Positions 31,107 to 37,503 of a stretch of DNA of 52,342 nucleotides are shown piece by piece. Origin of the DNA: a virus. The DNA lies in IMG/VR virus record IMGVR_UViG_3300006484_000013, positions 1-52,342 of that record; one strand, given 5' to 3'. Made by a program: the position numbers and the translations under genes. The number at the start of each line of letters is the position of its first letter. The first letter of the stretch is position 1. The notes under the pieces are model-generated. The model ran no database searches. It saw only the letters and a program-made list of their open reading frames with translations, and was not told the DNA's origin.

Positions 31107-31155
31107 CTGATATGGTTTCCATAAGCCATTAAAAAAATAAGTTATGGGAAGTTAT

Positions 31156-31229
31156 TGTCCGATAGACAAACTGGCAAAGTCACTCCCCTTTGAAGGGAGA
31201 ATCTGGGGGTTCGAAGCCCTCTCGGATAA
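31156..31229 (+). tRNA. tRNA-Gln (TTG)
   Basis: Acceptor TGTCCGA pairs with TCGGATA. Anticodon arm CTCCC-CTTTGAA-GGGAG gives TTG. T-arm GGGGG-TTCGAAG-CCCTC. Confidence 0.9.
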
Positions 31230-31296
31230 CAAAGGATGGTTACAGCAATATATACTATCAAACTTTTAATTTGGAACAGTGTACCATCCTGTATTT

Positions 31297-31377
31297 CGGA
31301 GTGTTGAGCAATTGGCTGGCTCGCTTGACTGTAAATCAAGTCCTAACGGCATGGGGGTTCGAATCCCTCCGCTCCGA
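31297..31377 (+). tRNA. tRNA-Tyr (GTA)
   Basis: Acceptor CGGAGTG pairs with CGCTCCG. Anticodon arm CTTGA-CTGTAAA-TCAAG gives GTA. Bacterial-type long variable arm; T-loop TTCGAAT. The preceding spacer folds by AGGATGGT/ACCATCCT (31233-31290). Confidence 0.92.
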
Positions 31378-31445
31378 CTCGCTAGGGTAAATTTTAGATT
31401 TTTGACTTGTACTTGGCTTTTCAAGGGGGAAATAAAAATCATTTT

Positions 31446-31517
31446 GCACTCTAAGCATACTCGGTGATGCACTGGTCTTGTAAATCAGATAACTCAGTTC
31501 GATTCTGGGAGAGTGCT
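31446..31517 (+). tRNA. tRNA-Thr (TGT)
   Basis: Acceptor GCACTCT pairs perfectly with AGAGTGC. Anticodon arm CTGGT-CTTGTAA-ATCAG gives TGT. T-arm CTCAG-TTCGATT-CTGGG. Confidence 0.9.
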
Positions 31518-31523
31518 CAATAA

Positions 31524-31618
31524 GTAGGATATACGTGCAGCAATGTATGGATTACGCCTTATGGGTTAATTACCCGTTGATGATTGGATATAAATGAGAG
31601 GTTCCAGTTAAGTCCTAC
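31524..31618 (+). tRNA. tRNA-like sequence, identity unresolved
   Basis: AGTAGGA pairs perfectly with TCCTACT over a 95-base span, with an internal GGGT/ACCC hairpin and a T-loop-like TTCCAGT. No clear anticodon arm. Its place in the array and length suggest a decayed or rearranged tRNA. Confidence 0.4.
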
Positions 31619-31632
31619 TGACGTTATTAAAT

Positions 31633-31708
31633 GCGGGTGTAGCTCAATTGATTAGAGCACTAGCCTTCCAAGCTGGGGGTTGTGGGTTTGAGTCCCACCA
31701 CCCGCTCC
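31633..31708 (+). tRNA. tRNA-Gly (TCC), CCA encoded
   Basis: Acceptor GCGGGTG pairs with CACCCGC, followed by TCCA. Anticodon arm CTAGC-CTTCCAA-GCTGG gives TCC. T-arm GTGGG-TTTGAGT-CCCAC. Confidence 0.93.
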
Positions 31709-31756
31709 ACGGGCTGTTATATTTTAAGCTCTTATGATAGAGGTAAAAAATAGAAT

Positions 31757-31828
31757 GCGGGCGTAGCACAACGGTTAGTGCATCGGTTTACCAAATCGAG
31801 GATGCCAGTTCGATTCTGGCCGTCTGCT
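31757..31828 (+). tRNA. tRNA-Gly with rare ACC anticodon
   Basis: Acceptor GCGGGCG and discriminator T are those of glycine tRNAs. Anticodon arm TCGGT-TTACCAA-ATCGA gives ACC, which differs from the usual glycine GCC only at position 34. T-arm GCCAG-TTCGATT-CTGGC. A34 glycine tRNAs are very rare in bacteria. Confidence 0.85.
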
Positions 31829-31833
31829 CACAT

Positions 31834-31984
31834 GGGGTTGCTTGCGGTGAGGTGAACCGACCCGCCACGATAAGGCGGTGCTATAGCAGCTAAGGTCAAA
31901 AAGTGAATATGAGGCGTTGGTCGACAAACAAATCATTGAAGCGAAGTAGATAGGGTAACCTAGGTTCGATTCCCCCCAGCCCCA
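31834..31984 (+). tRNA. tRNA-like ends with ~80-base insertion
   Basis: GGGGTTG pairs with CAGCCCC, and a T-loop TTCGATT with short AGG/CCC stem precedes the 3' strand, but the element is 151 bases. Inside is a strong CCGCC/GGCGG hairpin and a TGCTATAGCA palindrome. The ends loosely recall tmRNA ends, but it is far too short for one and has no tag sequence. Decayed or unusual tRNA-shaped RNA. Confidence 0.4.
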
Positions 31985-31999
31985 CTAAAATAATAAATT

Positions 32000-32185
32000 A
32001 TGAGTTCAACAATAAAAATACCATTATTGGGTATGGAAACAAATGTTTCAAAAGATACCTCAATTGAGGAAATAATTGAAGCTGTTACTGAAGCAACTAT
32101 AGTATTTTGCATTGCTTCAACTAAATATGGTATGGGTATAGAAAATGAACTCATTGCTATTGAAAAAGATAATATAAAACAATAA
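32000..32185 (+). CDS. Small acidic hypothetical protein
   Basis: 61 residues (start MSSTIKIPLLGMETNVSKDT), with a helical middle (IEEIIEAVTEATIVFCIAST). It lies between tRNAs with an ATG 15 bases after the tRNA-like element. No family recognised. Confidence 0.55.
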   Translation: MSSTIKIPLLGMETNVSKDTSIEEIIEAVTEATIVFCIASTKYGMGIENELIAIEKDNIKQ

Positions 32186-32196
32186 AATTAAAAATT

Positions 32197-32241
32197 ATGA
32201 AAAACTTAACAATCATTTCAAAAAAGAAGAAGAAACGTTAG
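32197..32241 (+). CDS. 14-residue basic peptide (possible)
   Basis: MKNLTIISKKKKKR, 11 bases after the previous stop. Directly followed by an eight-base-pair hairpin (GGCACTCG/CGAGTGTC, 32242-32270) that has no T-run. Possibly a leader peptide; weak support. Confidence 0.25.
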   Translation: MKNLTIISKKKKKR

Positions 32242-32284
32242 GGCACTCGGCTGTAAAAGTTACGAGTGTCATAAGAAGAAATAT

Positions 32285-32360
32285 GCGCTCGTAACTCAGT
32301 TGGTAGAGTAGTAAACTTTTAATTTACGAGTCACAGGTTCAAACCCTGTCGGGCGCACCA
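32285..32360 (+). tRNA. tRNA-Lys (TTT), CCA encoded
   Basis: Acceptor GCGCTCG pairs with CGGGCGC, followed by ACCA. Anticodon arm GTAAA-CTTTTAA-TTTAC gives TTT. T-arm ACAGG-TTCAAAC-CCTGT. Confidence 0.93.
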
Positions 32361-32409
32361 GATAGTTGTTTTTTGTACTTAACGACATATTTATTATAAA
32401 ACAATAGAT

Positions 32410-33054
32410 ATGTCAAGAAAGGAAAAGAAGTACCACTTCATTTACAAAACAACTAACTTACTTAGTGGTAAGTATTATTTAGGAATGCATTCAACAGATA
32501 ACTTGAATGACGGTTACATGGGTTCTGGAAAGAGACTTAGGTACTCGATTAACAAGTATGGTAAAGAAAACCATAAAGTCGAAATACTTGAGTTTGTTGA
32601 TAGTAGACCCGAACTTAAAGCTAGAGAAGCCGAAATTGTTAATCTTAATGAGATTGCTAAAGAAGACTGTATGAACCTTAAAGTTGGTGGGTATGGTGGT
32701 TTCACGAATGAAATTCAACAAATGGGTTCAAAAGCAACCAATGAGTTGATGAAGACTCTTAGAGAAAATGACCCAGAATGGGTTAATAGAGTTAGTGAAA
32801 ACATAAGCAATTCACTTAAAACGCAATACCAAAATGGTAAAAGAAAGGTAACTGGTGATTTAAGTTTTAAAGATAGAACCCATTCCAAAGAGAGTAAGTG
32901 TAAAATGAGTGAAAAAGCTAAACAAAGAACTGGCAAAGCTAACTCACAATTTGGAACTTGCTGGATTACTAATGCTAAGGAAGTAAAGAAAATTAAAAAG
33001 GAAGACCTTGATTTTTATCTTAAAAATGGATGGAAAATAGGTAGGAAATTTTAA
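32410..33054 (+). CDS. GIY-YIG homing endonuclease (Seg-like)
   Basis: 214 residues. The core is YHFIYKTTN then YYLGMHSTDN, followed by GYMGSGKRLRYSI and NLKVGGYGGF. The C-terminal part has a NUMOD3-type DNA-binding segment (KESKCKMSEKAKQRTGKANS). It is the full-length relative of 1285-1662. It sits between two tRNA-Lys genes, a typical free-standing mobile endonuclease site. Confidence 0.88.
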   Translation: MSRKEKKYHFIYKTTNLLSGKYYLGMHSTDNLNDGYMGSGKRLRYSINKYGKENHKVEILEFVDSRPELKAREAEIVNLNEIAKEDCMNLKVGGYGGFTNEIQQMGSKATNELMKTLRENDPEWVNRVSENISNSLKTQYQNGKRKVTGDLSFKDRTHSKESKCKMSEKAKQRTGKANSQFGTCWITNAKEVKKIKKEDLDFYLKNGWKIGRKF

Positions 33055-33058
33055 TTAT

Positions 33059-33131
33059 GCGCCTGAAGCTCATGTGGACGGGCTTCCCGCTTTTAACGGG
33101 AAGGTAGAGGGTTCAAGGCCCTCCAGGCGCA
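33059..33131 (+). tRNA. tRNA-Lys (TTT), second copy
   Basis: Acceptor GCGCCTG pairs with CAGGCGC. Anticodon arm TCCCG-CTTTTAA-CGGGA gives TTT. T-arm GAGGG-TTCAAGG-CCCTC. Its sequence differs from the copy at 32285 and it is separated from it by the endonuclease gene. Confidence 0.9.
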
Positions 33132-33138
33132 CTAAATT

Positions 33139-33226
33139 GAATGTGTATCCGTAGCTAGGCGAACGGTCCAGACTCTTAATCTGGTGAGTTAATTCTCCAA
33201 CGTGGGTTCGATTCCCACCACATTCA
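33139..33226 (+). tRNA. Class II tRNA with CTT anticodon
   Basis: Acceptor GAATGTG pairs perfectly with CACATTC. Anticodon arm CCAGA-CTCTTAA-TCTGG reads CTT (Lys codon AAG). The variable region is 17 bases with a GAG/CTC stem and the D-arm is Leu/Ser-like. Lysine tRNAs are class I, so body and anticodon disagree. Charging identity is uncertain. Confidence 0.75.
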
Positions 33227-33242
33227 CTAACCCAACATTATT

Positions 33243-33491
33243 ATGGAAAATTTAACAGTATTATTTTTGCACACCCAACATCGTGCACAGTCACATCAAT
33301 TTATTGTTGGTGATGATGGTTTAGTGGATTACCATTCAAATAGAATTAGACCTATAGAATGTTTTGAATTATTCTTAGTTGATTACCCAATGTTTAATGT
33401 AATAAGGGCTGAAGTATGTCAAAGAATATCTACCCCAGATGGTCCAAAGGAATACAAGTGGGTAAACATTGAGAGATATAAAGGTGGTTAA
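33243..33491 (+). CDS. Hypothetical protein
   Basis: 82 residues with a His-rich start (LFLHTQHRAQSHQF) and a beta-rich body. It converges tail-to-tail with the minus-strand gene, with no space between the stops. No family recognised. Confidence 0.6.
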   Translation: MENLTVLFLHTQHRAQSHQFIVGDDGLVDYHSNRIRPIECFELFLVDYPMFNVIRAEVCQRISTPDGPKEYKWVNIERYKGG

Positions 33492-33638
33492 TTATCTTCC
33501 TTGACCTTTATTTAATTTTTTATAACGTTTAGAACTTTTAAGTTTAGAATACTTAGAAGTTGAATGAATACCTGGTCTCTTTTTAGTAACCTTTCTTAAT
33601 GAAGATGATGCGTTACTAGATTTAGTTGCTTTTGCCAT
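33492..33638 (-). CDS. Small, very basic protein
   Basis: 48 residues, about one third Lys/Arg and rich in Ser. The core RPGIHSTSKYSKLKSSKRYK and the end GQGR resemble a short conserved phage protein I have seen in other AT-rich phages, without a known role. Nucleic-acid binding is likely from composition. Minus strand, alone. Confidence 0.55.
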   Translation of the reverse strand: MAKATKSSNASSSLRKVTKKRPGIHSTSKYSKLKSSKRYKKLNKGQGR

Positions 33639-33716
33639 AACTATAATTTTACAAATAAATATATAAGACAAATATTAAATATGATATTTATAATAAAATA
33701 TTAATCAACTGAAGGG

Positions 33717-33747
33717 TTGATTTTTTGTTTTTTTAATTGTATATTTG
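33717..33747 (+). promoter_or_regulatory. Leaderless-type promoter for 33753
   Basis: TTG at 33717-33719, 20-base spacer, TATATTTG at 33740-33747, five bases before the ATG. The longer reading frame from 33717 starts at the -33 element and is rejected. Confidence 0.7.
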
Positions 33748-33752
33748 TAATT

Positions 33753-34022
33753 ATGAAAAACATAATATTTTTAGATTACGATTCAGATAGGGATGGTAAT
33801 GAAATAAGAATTGGTAAACCAAACCAAGAAGCACCAACAGATAAAGTAATTGAGGTGGAAATGTTAAATTTAGATGTTGATTTATTAACAGATGGTTTAA
33901 TTAAATTAATTGGTGAAGCCCATAAATTAGGTTTTTGGGATAAATCGGTGATATTAGATAATGTCATTGGTAAATTATTAAAAGAAAAGTATGACAAATC
34001 AGGAGAAAGCAGTGATGTATGA
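33753..34022 (+). CDS. Hypothetical acidic protein
   Basis: 89 residues beginning IIFLDYDSDRDGNEIRIG after the initiating MKN. The DxDxDxD-like acidic stretch could bind metal but no family fits. It opens a tightly packed operon that runs to 37498 with overlaps at most junctions. Confidence 0.6.
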   Translation: MKNIIFLDYDSDRDGNEIRIGKPNQEAPTDKVIEVEMLNLDVDLLTDGLIKLIGEAHKLGFWDKSVILDNVIGKLLKEKYDKSGESSDV

Positions 34023-34182
34023 GGCAATCGTTTCAGAAGGAGACAGATTGAACAGAGAAAAATCTAAATTAAAAGCTGAAAACGCTGGAATAAACATGTC
34101 AAAAGAGACTGAAATGTCAATTGCGGATATTGATAAAAGATTGTTTATTTTAGAAACTAGATTGAATGAACTAGTTAGATAA
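33991..34182 (+). CDS. Small coiled-coil protein
   Basis: 63 residues, almost entirely helical with heptad spacing (EAIVSEGDRLNREKSKLKAE; DKRLFILETRLNEL). It overlaps the upstream gene by 32 bases and the downstream one by one base. Confidence 0.6.
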   Translation: MTNQEKAVMYEAIVSEGDRLNREKSKLKAENAGINMSKETEMSIADIDKRLFILETRLNELVR

Positions 34183-34484
34183 TGGCAAAAAAACGAGTTA
34201 AAGTTCAAGCTGAGCTCATTCAACCTATTGAAGAGCAACCAAAACTTAGACCTGTTGTTAAACAAACAACTAAAAAAATTGAAGCTGAAATTAAACCTAT
34301 TGAAAAGAAAATTGATGAAAGAAAATCAACAACTGACAATAGGTTTGAAAGGCACAAAGCTTTTGGTGATTTAGTAAAAAGGGGTGAGATAACTGAAAAA
34401 GTTAAACAAGGGTTACTTAAATGGATGTTTTACGGTATTGATAATGATAATGGGTATCAATACTATTTAAAAATTAAAAAATAG
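34182..34484 (+). CDS. Hypothetical basic protein
   Basis: 100 residues. The N-terminal half is Lys/Glu/Pro-rich and low-complexity (VKQTTKKIEAEIKPIEKKID); the C-terminal half has an aromatic end (DNDNGYQYYLKIKK). No family recognised. Confidence 0.6.
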   Translation: MAKKRVKVQAELIQPIEEQPKLRPVVKQTTKKIEAEIKPIEKKIDERKSTTDNRFERHKAFGDLVKRGEITEKVKQGLLKWMFYGIDNDNGYQYYLKIKK

Positions 34485-34488
34485 TTAT

Positions 34489-34917
34489 ATGGGATTACAA
34501 TCACAAATCAGTGCAGATTTAGTTACTGCAATGAAAGCGAAAGACACAATTACATTAAAAGTCTTAAGAGTATTAAAAGGTGAAATCCAAAGGGGTGAGC
34601 AATCTTCAAATGGTAAGATTGAATTATCAGATGCGGATATTGTTAAATTAGTTAAAAAATCAATTGATGGTATTATTGAAACAGGTGGTGACCAATTAGA
34701 AGTTGCTGTACTTGAAAAGTATATGCCAAGTCAAATGACTTTGGATGATATGTACTTTCAATTTTCATTACTTAGAAGTTTACAAGGGTATAACTCACCA
34801 AAAGATATGGGTAAAATTATGGCATATTTTAATCAAAATTTTGCTGGTCAATATGATGGTAAAGTATTATCTCAAATGGTTAAAGACTTACTAACAAATA
34901 CTGATTCTATTGTGTAA
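34489..34917 (+). CDS. YqeY/GatB-domain protein
   Basis: 142 residues, the family's usual size (about 148). DLVTAMKAKDTITLKVLRVL at the N-terminus, LEKYMPSQMT in the middle and DMGKIMAYFNQNF near the end match the YqeY family, whose fold is the tail domain of the GatB amidotransferase and which is linked to tRNA-dependent amidation. It is likely another tRNA-handling protein. Next gene overlaps by one base (TAATG). Confidence 0.85.
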   Translation: MGLQSQISADLVTAMKAKDTITLKVLRVLKGEIQRGEQSSNGKIELSDADIVKLVKKSIDGIIETGGDQLEVAVLEKYMPSQMTLDDMYFQFSLLRSLQGYNSPKDMGKIMAYFNQNFAGQYDGKVLSQMVKDLLTNTDSIV

Positions 34918-35066
34918 TGGATAGTAACGAAAGATTAATTGAAGATATTAAAAATCTTATAAAGTTCTATGAGGGGATACCACAAAGTACCCCTCAATTA
35001 GAATTATATGTTAAAAAACTTCATCAACAACTTGATGAGCTAACAAACGAAGAAAATAATCAATAA
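34917..35066 (+). CDS. Small helical protein
   Basis: 49 residues, charged and helical (ERLIEDIKNLIKFYEG; LYVKKLHQQLDELTNEE). It starts and ends with TAATG one-base overlaps to both neighbours, strong evidence that it is a real, coupled gene. Confidence 0.65.
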   Translation: MDSNERLIEDIKNLIKFYEGIPQSTPQLELYVKKLHQQLDELTNEENNQ

Positions 35067-35269
35067 TGAGTAAATCTGTTTTAGTTGCAGTTGCAAACGA
35101 GGGTCAACAAAATATGCCACTAGCTGTTGTGGAAAAATGGGACCCAGAAAAATTATCATTCTTTGGTGAAACTGTTTTCTTTAAAGTGAGTGATAGTTAC
35201 TTTTCTATGAAAAAATTAGATTTTTGTAATATTTTTCAAGAAAAGTGTGCTTTTATAAAATATAAATAA
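35066..35269 (+). CDS. Hypothetical protein
   Basis: 67 residues, beta-rich (SVLVAVANEGQQNMPLAVVE) with a C-terminal aromatic/cysteine part. Coupled to the gene upstream by a one-base overlap. No family recognised. Confidence 0.6.
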   Translation: MSKSVLVAVANEGQQNMPLAVVEKWDPEKLSFFGETVFFKVSDSYFSMKKLDFCNIFQEKCAFIKYK

Positions 35270-35281
35270 TATATTTGCAGT

Positions 35282-35662
35282 ATGGCATTAATAAAATTTG
35301 AATTAAAAGAAGACCACATTAAGCTTATAAAGCATTTAAAATGGTCAATGACTACAGATAATCAGATATTATCTAGGGGTAATGATAATGAAGAACATGG
35401 TGATTCACCATTCGGTGGTGATGATTTATTTGAAGATATGAATACTATATTAAATGGTAAACCAGAGAACTTCGACCCATTAAATGATGAAAATATTATA
35501 CTAACGGAATCTCAAATAGTTGATATGCAAATATTATTTGATGAATTACCAACAGCATTAGATATTATATTATACACAACTAAATTTGAACCTGGTCACT
35601 ATAAATCTAAATGGTATGATAGAAACTGGATTAAATTTGAACCAAAAGTGAAATTAGTATGA
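35282..35662 (+). CDS. Hypothetical acidic protein
   Basis: 126 residues, strongly acidic, with a loop rich in Gly/Asp (GDSPFGGDDLFEDM) and an aromatic end (KSKWYDRNWIKFEP). A TATATTTG box at 35270-35277 ends four bases before the ATG, but no good TTG lies upstream of it. Overlaps the next gene by four bases. Confidence 0.6.
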   Translation: MALIKFELKEDHIKLIKHLKWSMTTDNQILSRGNDNEEHGDSPFGGDDLFEDMNTILNGKPENFDPLNDENIILTESQIVDMQILFDELPTALDIILYTTKFEPGHYKSKWYDRNWIKFEPKVKLV

Positions 35663-35853
35663 GTGAATTTAAAGATGCTTACATTATTGTTAAAGTTTTA
35701 ACAAAAAAAGGTGGAAAACCGCAACACATATTCTTAGTGAATAGTCATAATGAGATATTAGAATTTGATACTGAGTTGGAGGCACAAAGTGTTGCTGATT
35801 TATTTGAGAATAATTCTGAGAATGGTTGGGTATATTACGTAAAAAAAGTTTAA
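35659..35853 (+). CDS. Hypothetical protein
   Basis: 64 residues: beta strand, loop with KKGGKPQHIF, helix (AQSVADLFENN) and a final strand (GWVYYVKKV). Starts with an ATGA overlap. No family recognised. Confidence 0.6.
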   Translation: MSEFKDAYIIVKVLTKKGGKPQHIFLVNSHNEILEFDTELEAQSVADLFENNSENGWVYYVKKV

Positions 35854-35855
35854 AT

Positions 35856-36467
35856 ATGAATCGAACACATTTTAATTTAAAAAGGGTACCATTTAATAAA
35901 ATTTGGTTTACATCTGACACGCACTTCAACCATTCCAATATCATCAAATATTGTAAAAGACCATTTGAAGATGTTGAAGAGATGAATCAAATTTTGATTG
36001 ATAACTGGAATATGGTGGTAGCTGAAGATGATTTGATTATTTGCTGCGGTGATTTCTCACTTGGTAATTCAAATAATGCTATTCAAATATTAAATAGGTT
36101 AAATGGTTATAAAATATTAATTAAGGGTAATCATGAGAAATCTGTATTAGGTAGTAAGGGAGCTAAAGAATATTTTGATGGTGGTATTTATGATTTATTA
36201 GAAATTACGATAATAGATGAGGAAGTATCAGACGGTTTTCAAGATATTATATTATGTCATTACCCAATGATTGTTTGGGATAAGTCACATAGAGGTTCAT
36301 GGCAACTATTTGGACATGTTCATGGTATGTTAGATGGTGACAAAAGATTATCACCAAATCAAATGGATGTTGGTGTTGATTCAAATGGTTTTAGACCAAT
36401 ATCATACCAAGAAGTGAAAGAAATTATTACTATACAAAATTTAGATAGAATTAAAAATGCGAAATAA
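35856..36467 (+). CDS. Calcineurin-like metallophosphoesterase
   Basis: 203 residues from the ATG two bases after the previous stop. Metal-binding motifs are in order: SDTHFNHSNI, CGDFSLGN, KGNHE, LCHYP and GHVHG, followed by MDVGVD. This is the small phage/bacterial phosphoesterase type with the SDTHFxHxNI start; substrates of the group include nucleotides and nucleic-acid phosphates. Overlaps the HAD-like gene by 11 bases. Confidence 0.9.
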   Translation: MNRTHFNLKRVPFNKIWFTSDTHFNHSNIIKYCKRPFEDVEEMNQILIDNWNMVVAEDDLIICCGDFSLGNSNNAIQILNRLNGYKILIKGNHEKSVLGSKGAKEYFDGGIYDLLEITIIDEEVSDGFQDIILCHYPMIVWDKSHRGSWQLFGHVHGMLDGDKRLSPNQMDVGVDSNGFRPISYQEVKEIITIQNLDRIKNAK

Positions 36468-36933
36468 AAATAAAGACCCATATGTCGCTGAAATATCATC
36501 GATTCAAAGATTAGTTAAAGAATGGGTTAACCATAAATCATTAATCATAGCATATGATTATGATAATACAGTATTTGATTACCATAATCTTGGATATGAG
36601 TTTGATTTTGTTATTGATTTATTGAGAGAATCTAAAAAATATGGTGCTAAATTTATAGTATATAGTTGCTCACCAGTCAGTAGATATGTTGAAATGGGTG
36701 AATATTTAAATTCAAAAAATATACCATTTGATACAATAAATGAAAATATAATTGAATTACATGGTGGCAGTGGTAAATTATTTTATAATATATTCTTAGA
36801 TGATAGAGCTGGACTCAAATCAGCGTGTTCAATATTAAGTGCAACACTAAGTGTTATTAAAAGAAATCCACAAACAGAAGAAGAAGCTTGTGAAATGTTA
36901 AAAGACATATATGGTTCGAGAATTACTTGTTAA
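36457..36933 (+). CDS. HAD-superfamily phosphatase-like protein
   Basis: 158 residues. The catalytic DxDxT is present as AYDYDNTVFD, motif II serine as VYSCSP and a late acidic motif as FLDDRAGL. The cap is small. Substrate unknown; 5' nucleotidase or RNA-end phosphatase are possible. Overlaps both neighbours. Confidence 0.75.
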   Translation: MRNKNKDPYVAEISSIQRLVKEWVNHKSLIIAYDYDNTVFDYHNLGYEFDFVIDLLRESKKYGAKFIVYSCSPVSRYVEMGEYLNSKNIPFDTINENIIELHGGSGKLFYNIFLDDRAGLKSACSILSATLSVIKRNPQTEEEACEMLKDIYGSRITC

Positions 36934-37498
36934 TAACAAAACTGATATTTTTGAAATCATAGATGGTTGTAAAAATAAAGATAAATCTTACCAATCGGCA
37001 TTATATATAAAATACTATTATACTGTTTTAAATGTTTGTAAAAAATACATTAAGAATTTACATGAAGCTGAAGACTTAACGCAAGATATATTCTTAAAGG
37101 TGATGGATAAGGTAGACACATTTAAAGGTAAATCACCAGCACAATTTTCCGCATGGGTTAAGATGGTTAGTAAAAATAGTGTTATAGATTCTATACGAAA
37201 AAGGCGAGATACCACTGATATTTCTGAAGATAAATTGAATAACCTCAATTCATATTTTATAAATACAGATGTAATTGATAATTTTGGTGAAGTTATGTCT
37301 AATGATATAAATGTTGCGATATCAAATCTAAGTCCAAAATACAAAAAAGTATTCCAATTATACTATATTGAAAATTATAGTCACAATGAAATTGCTGATG
37401 AGCTCGGTATTAATGTTAGTACATCAAAAACTAACTTACTTAAAGCTAAATTAAAGCTTTCTAAACTACTTCAGCATTATAACAATAGTTTTAATTAA
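36911..37498 (+). CDS. ECF-type RNA polymerase sigma factor
   Basis: 195 residues, normal for ECF sigma factors. Region 2 shows the Bacteroidetes RpoE-like pattern LHEAEDLTQDIFLKV; region 4 shows FQLYYIENYSHNEIADELGI and TSKTNLLKAKLKL. No region 3 and no anti-sigma gene beside it. It should redirect host RNA polymerase to phage promoters. It overlaps the HAD gene by 23 bases, ending the operon begun at 33753. Confidence 0.9.
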   Translation: MVRELLVNNKTDIFEIIDGCKNKDKSYQSALYIKYYYTVLNVCKKYIKNLHEAEDLTQDIFLKVMDKVDTFKGKSPAQFSAWVKMVSKNSVIDSIRKRRDTTDISEDKLNNLNSYFINTDVIDNFGEVMSNDINVAISNLSPKYKKVFQLYYIENYSHNEIADELGINVSTSKTNLLKAKLKLSKLLQHYNNSFN

Positions 37499-37503
37499 AA
37501 ATT

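Noticed and set aside
31834-31984. tmRNA
   Set aside because: Ends are superficially similar but the RNA is far too short and has no resume codon or tag ending in Ala-Ala.
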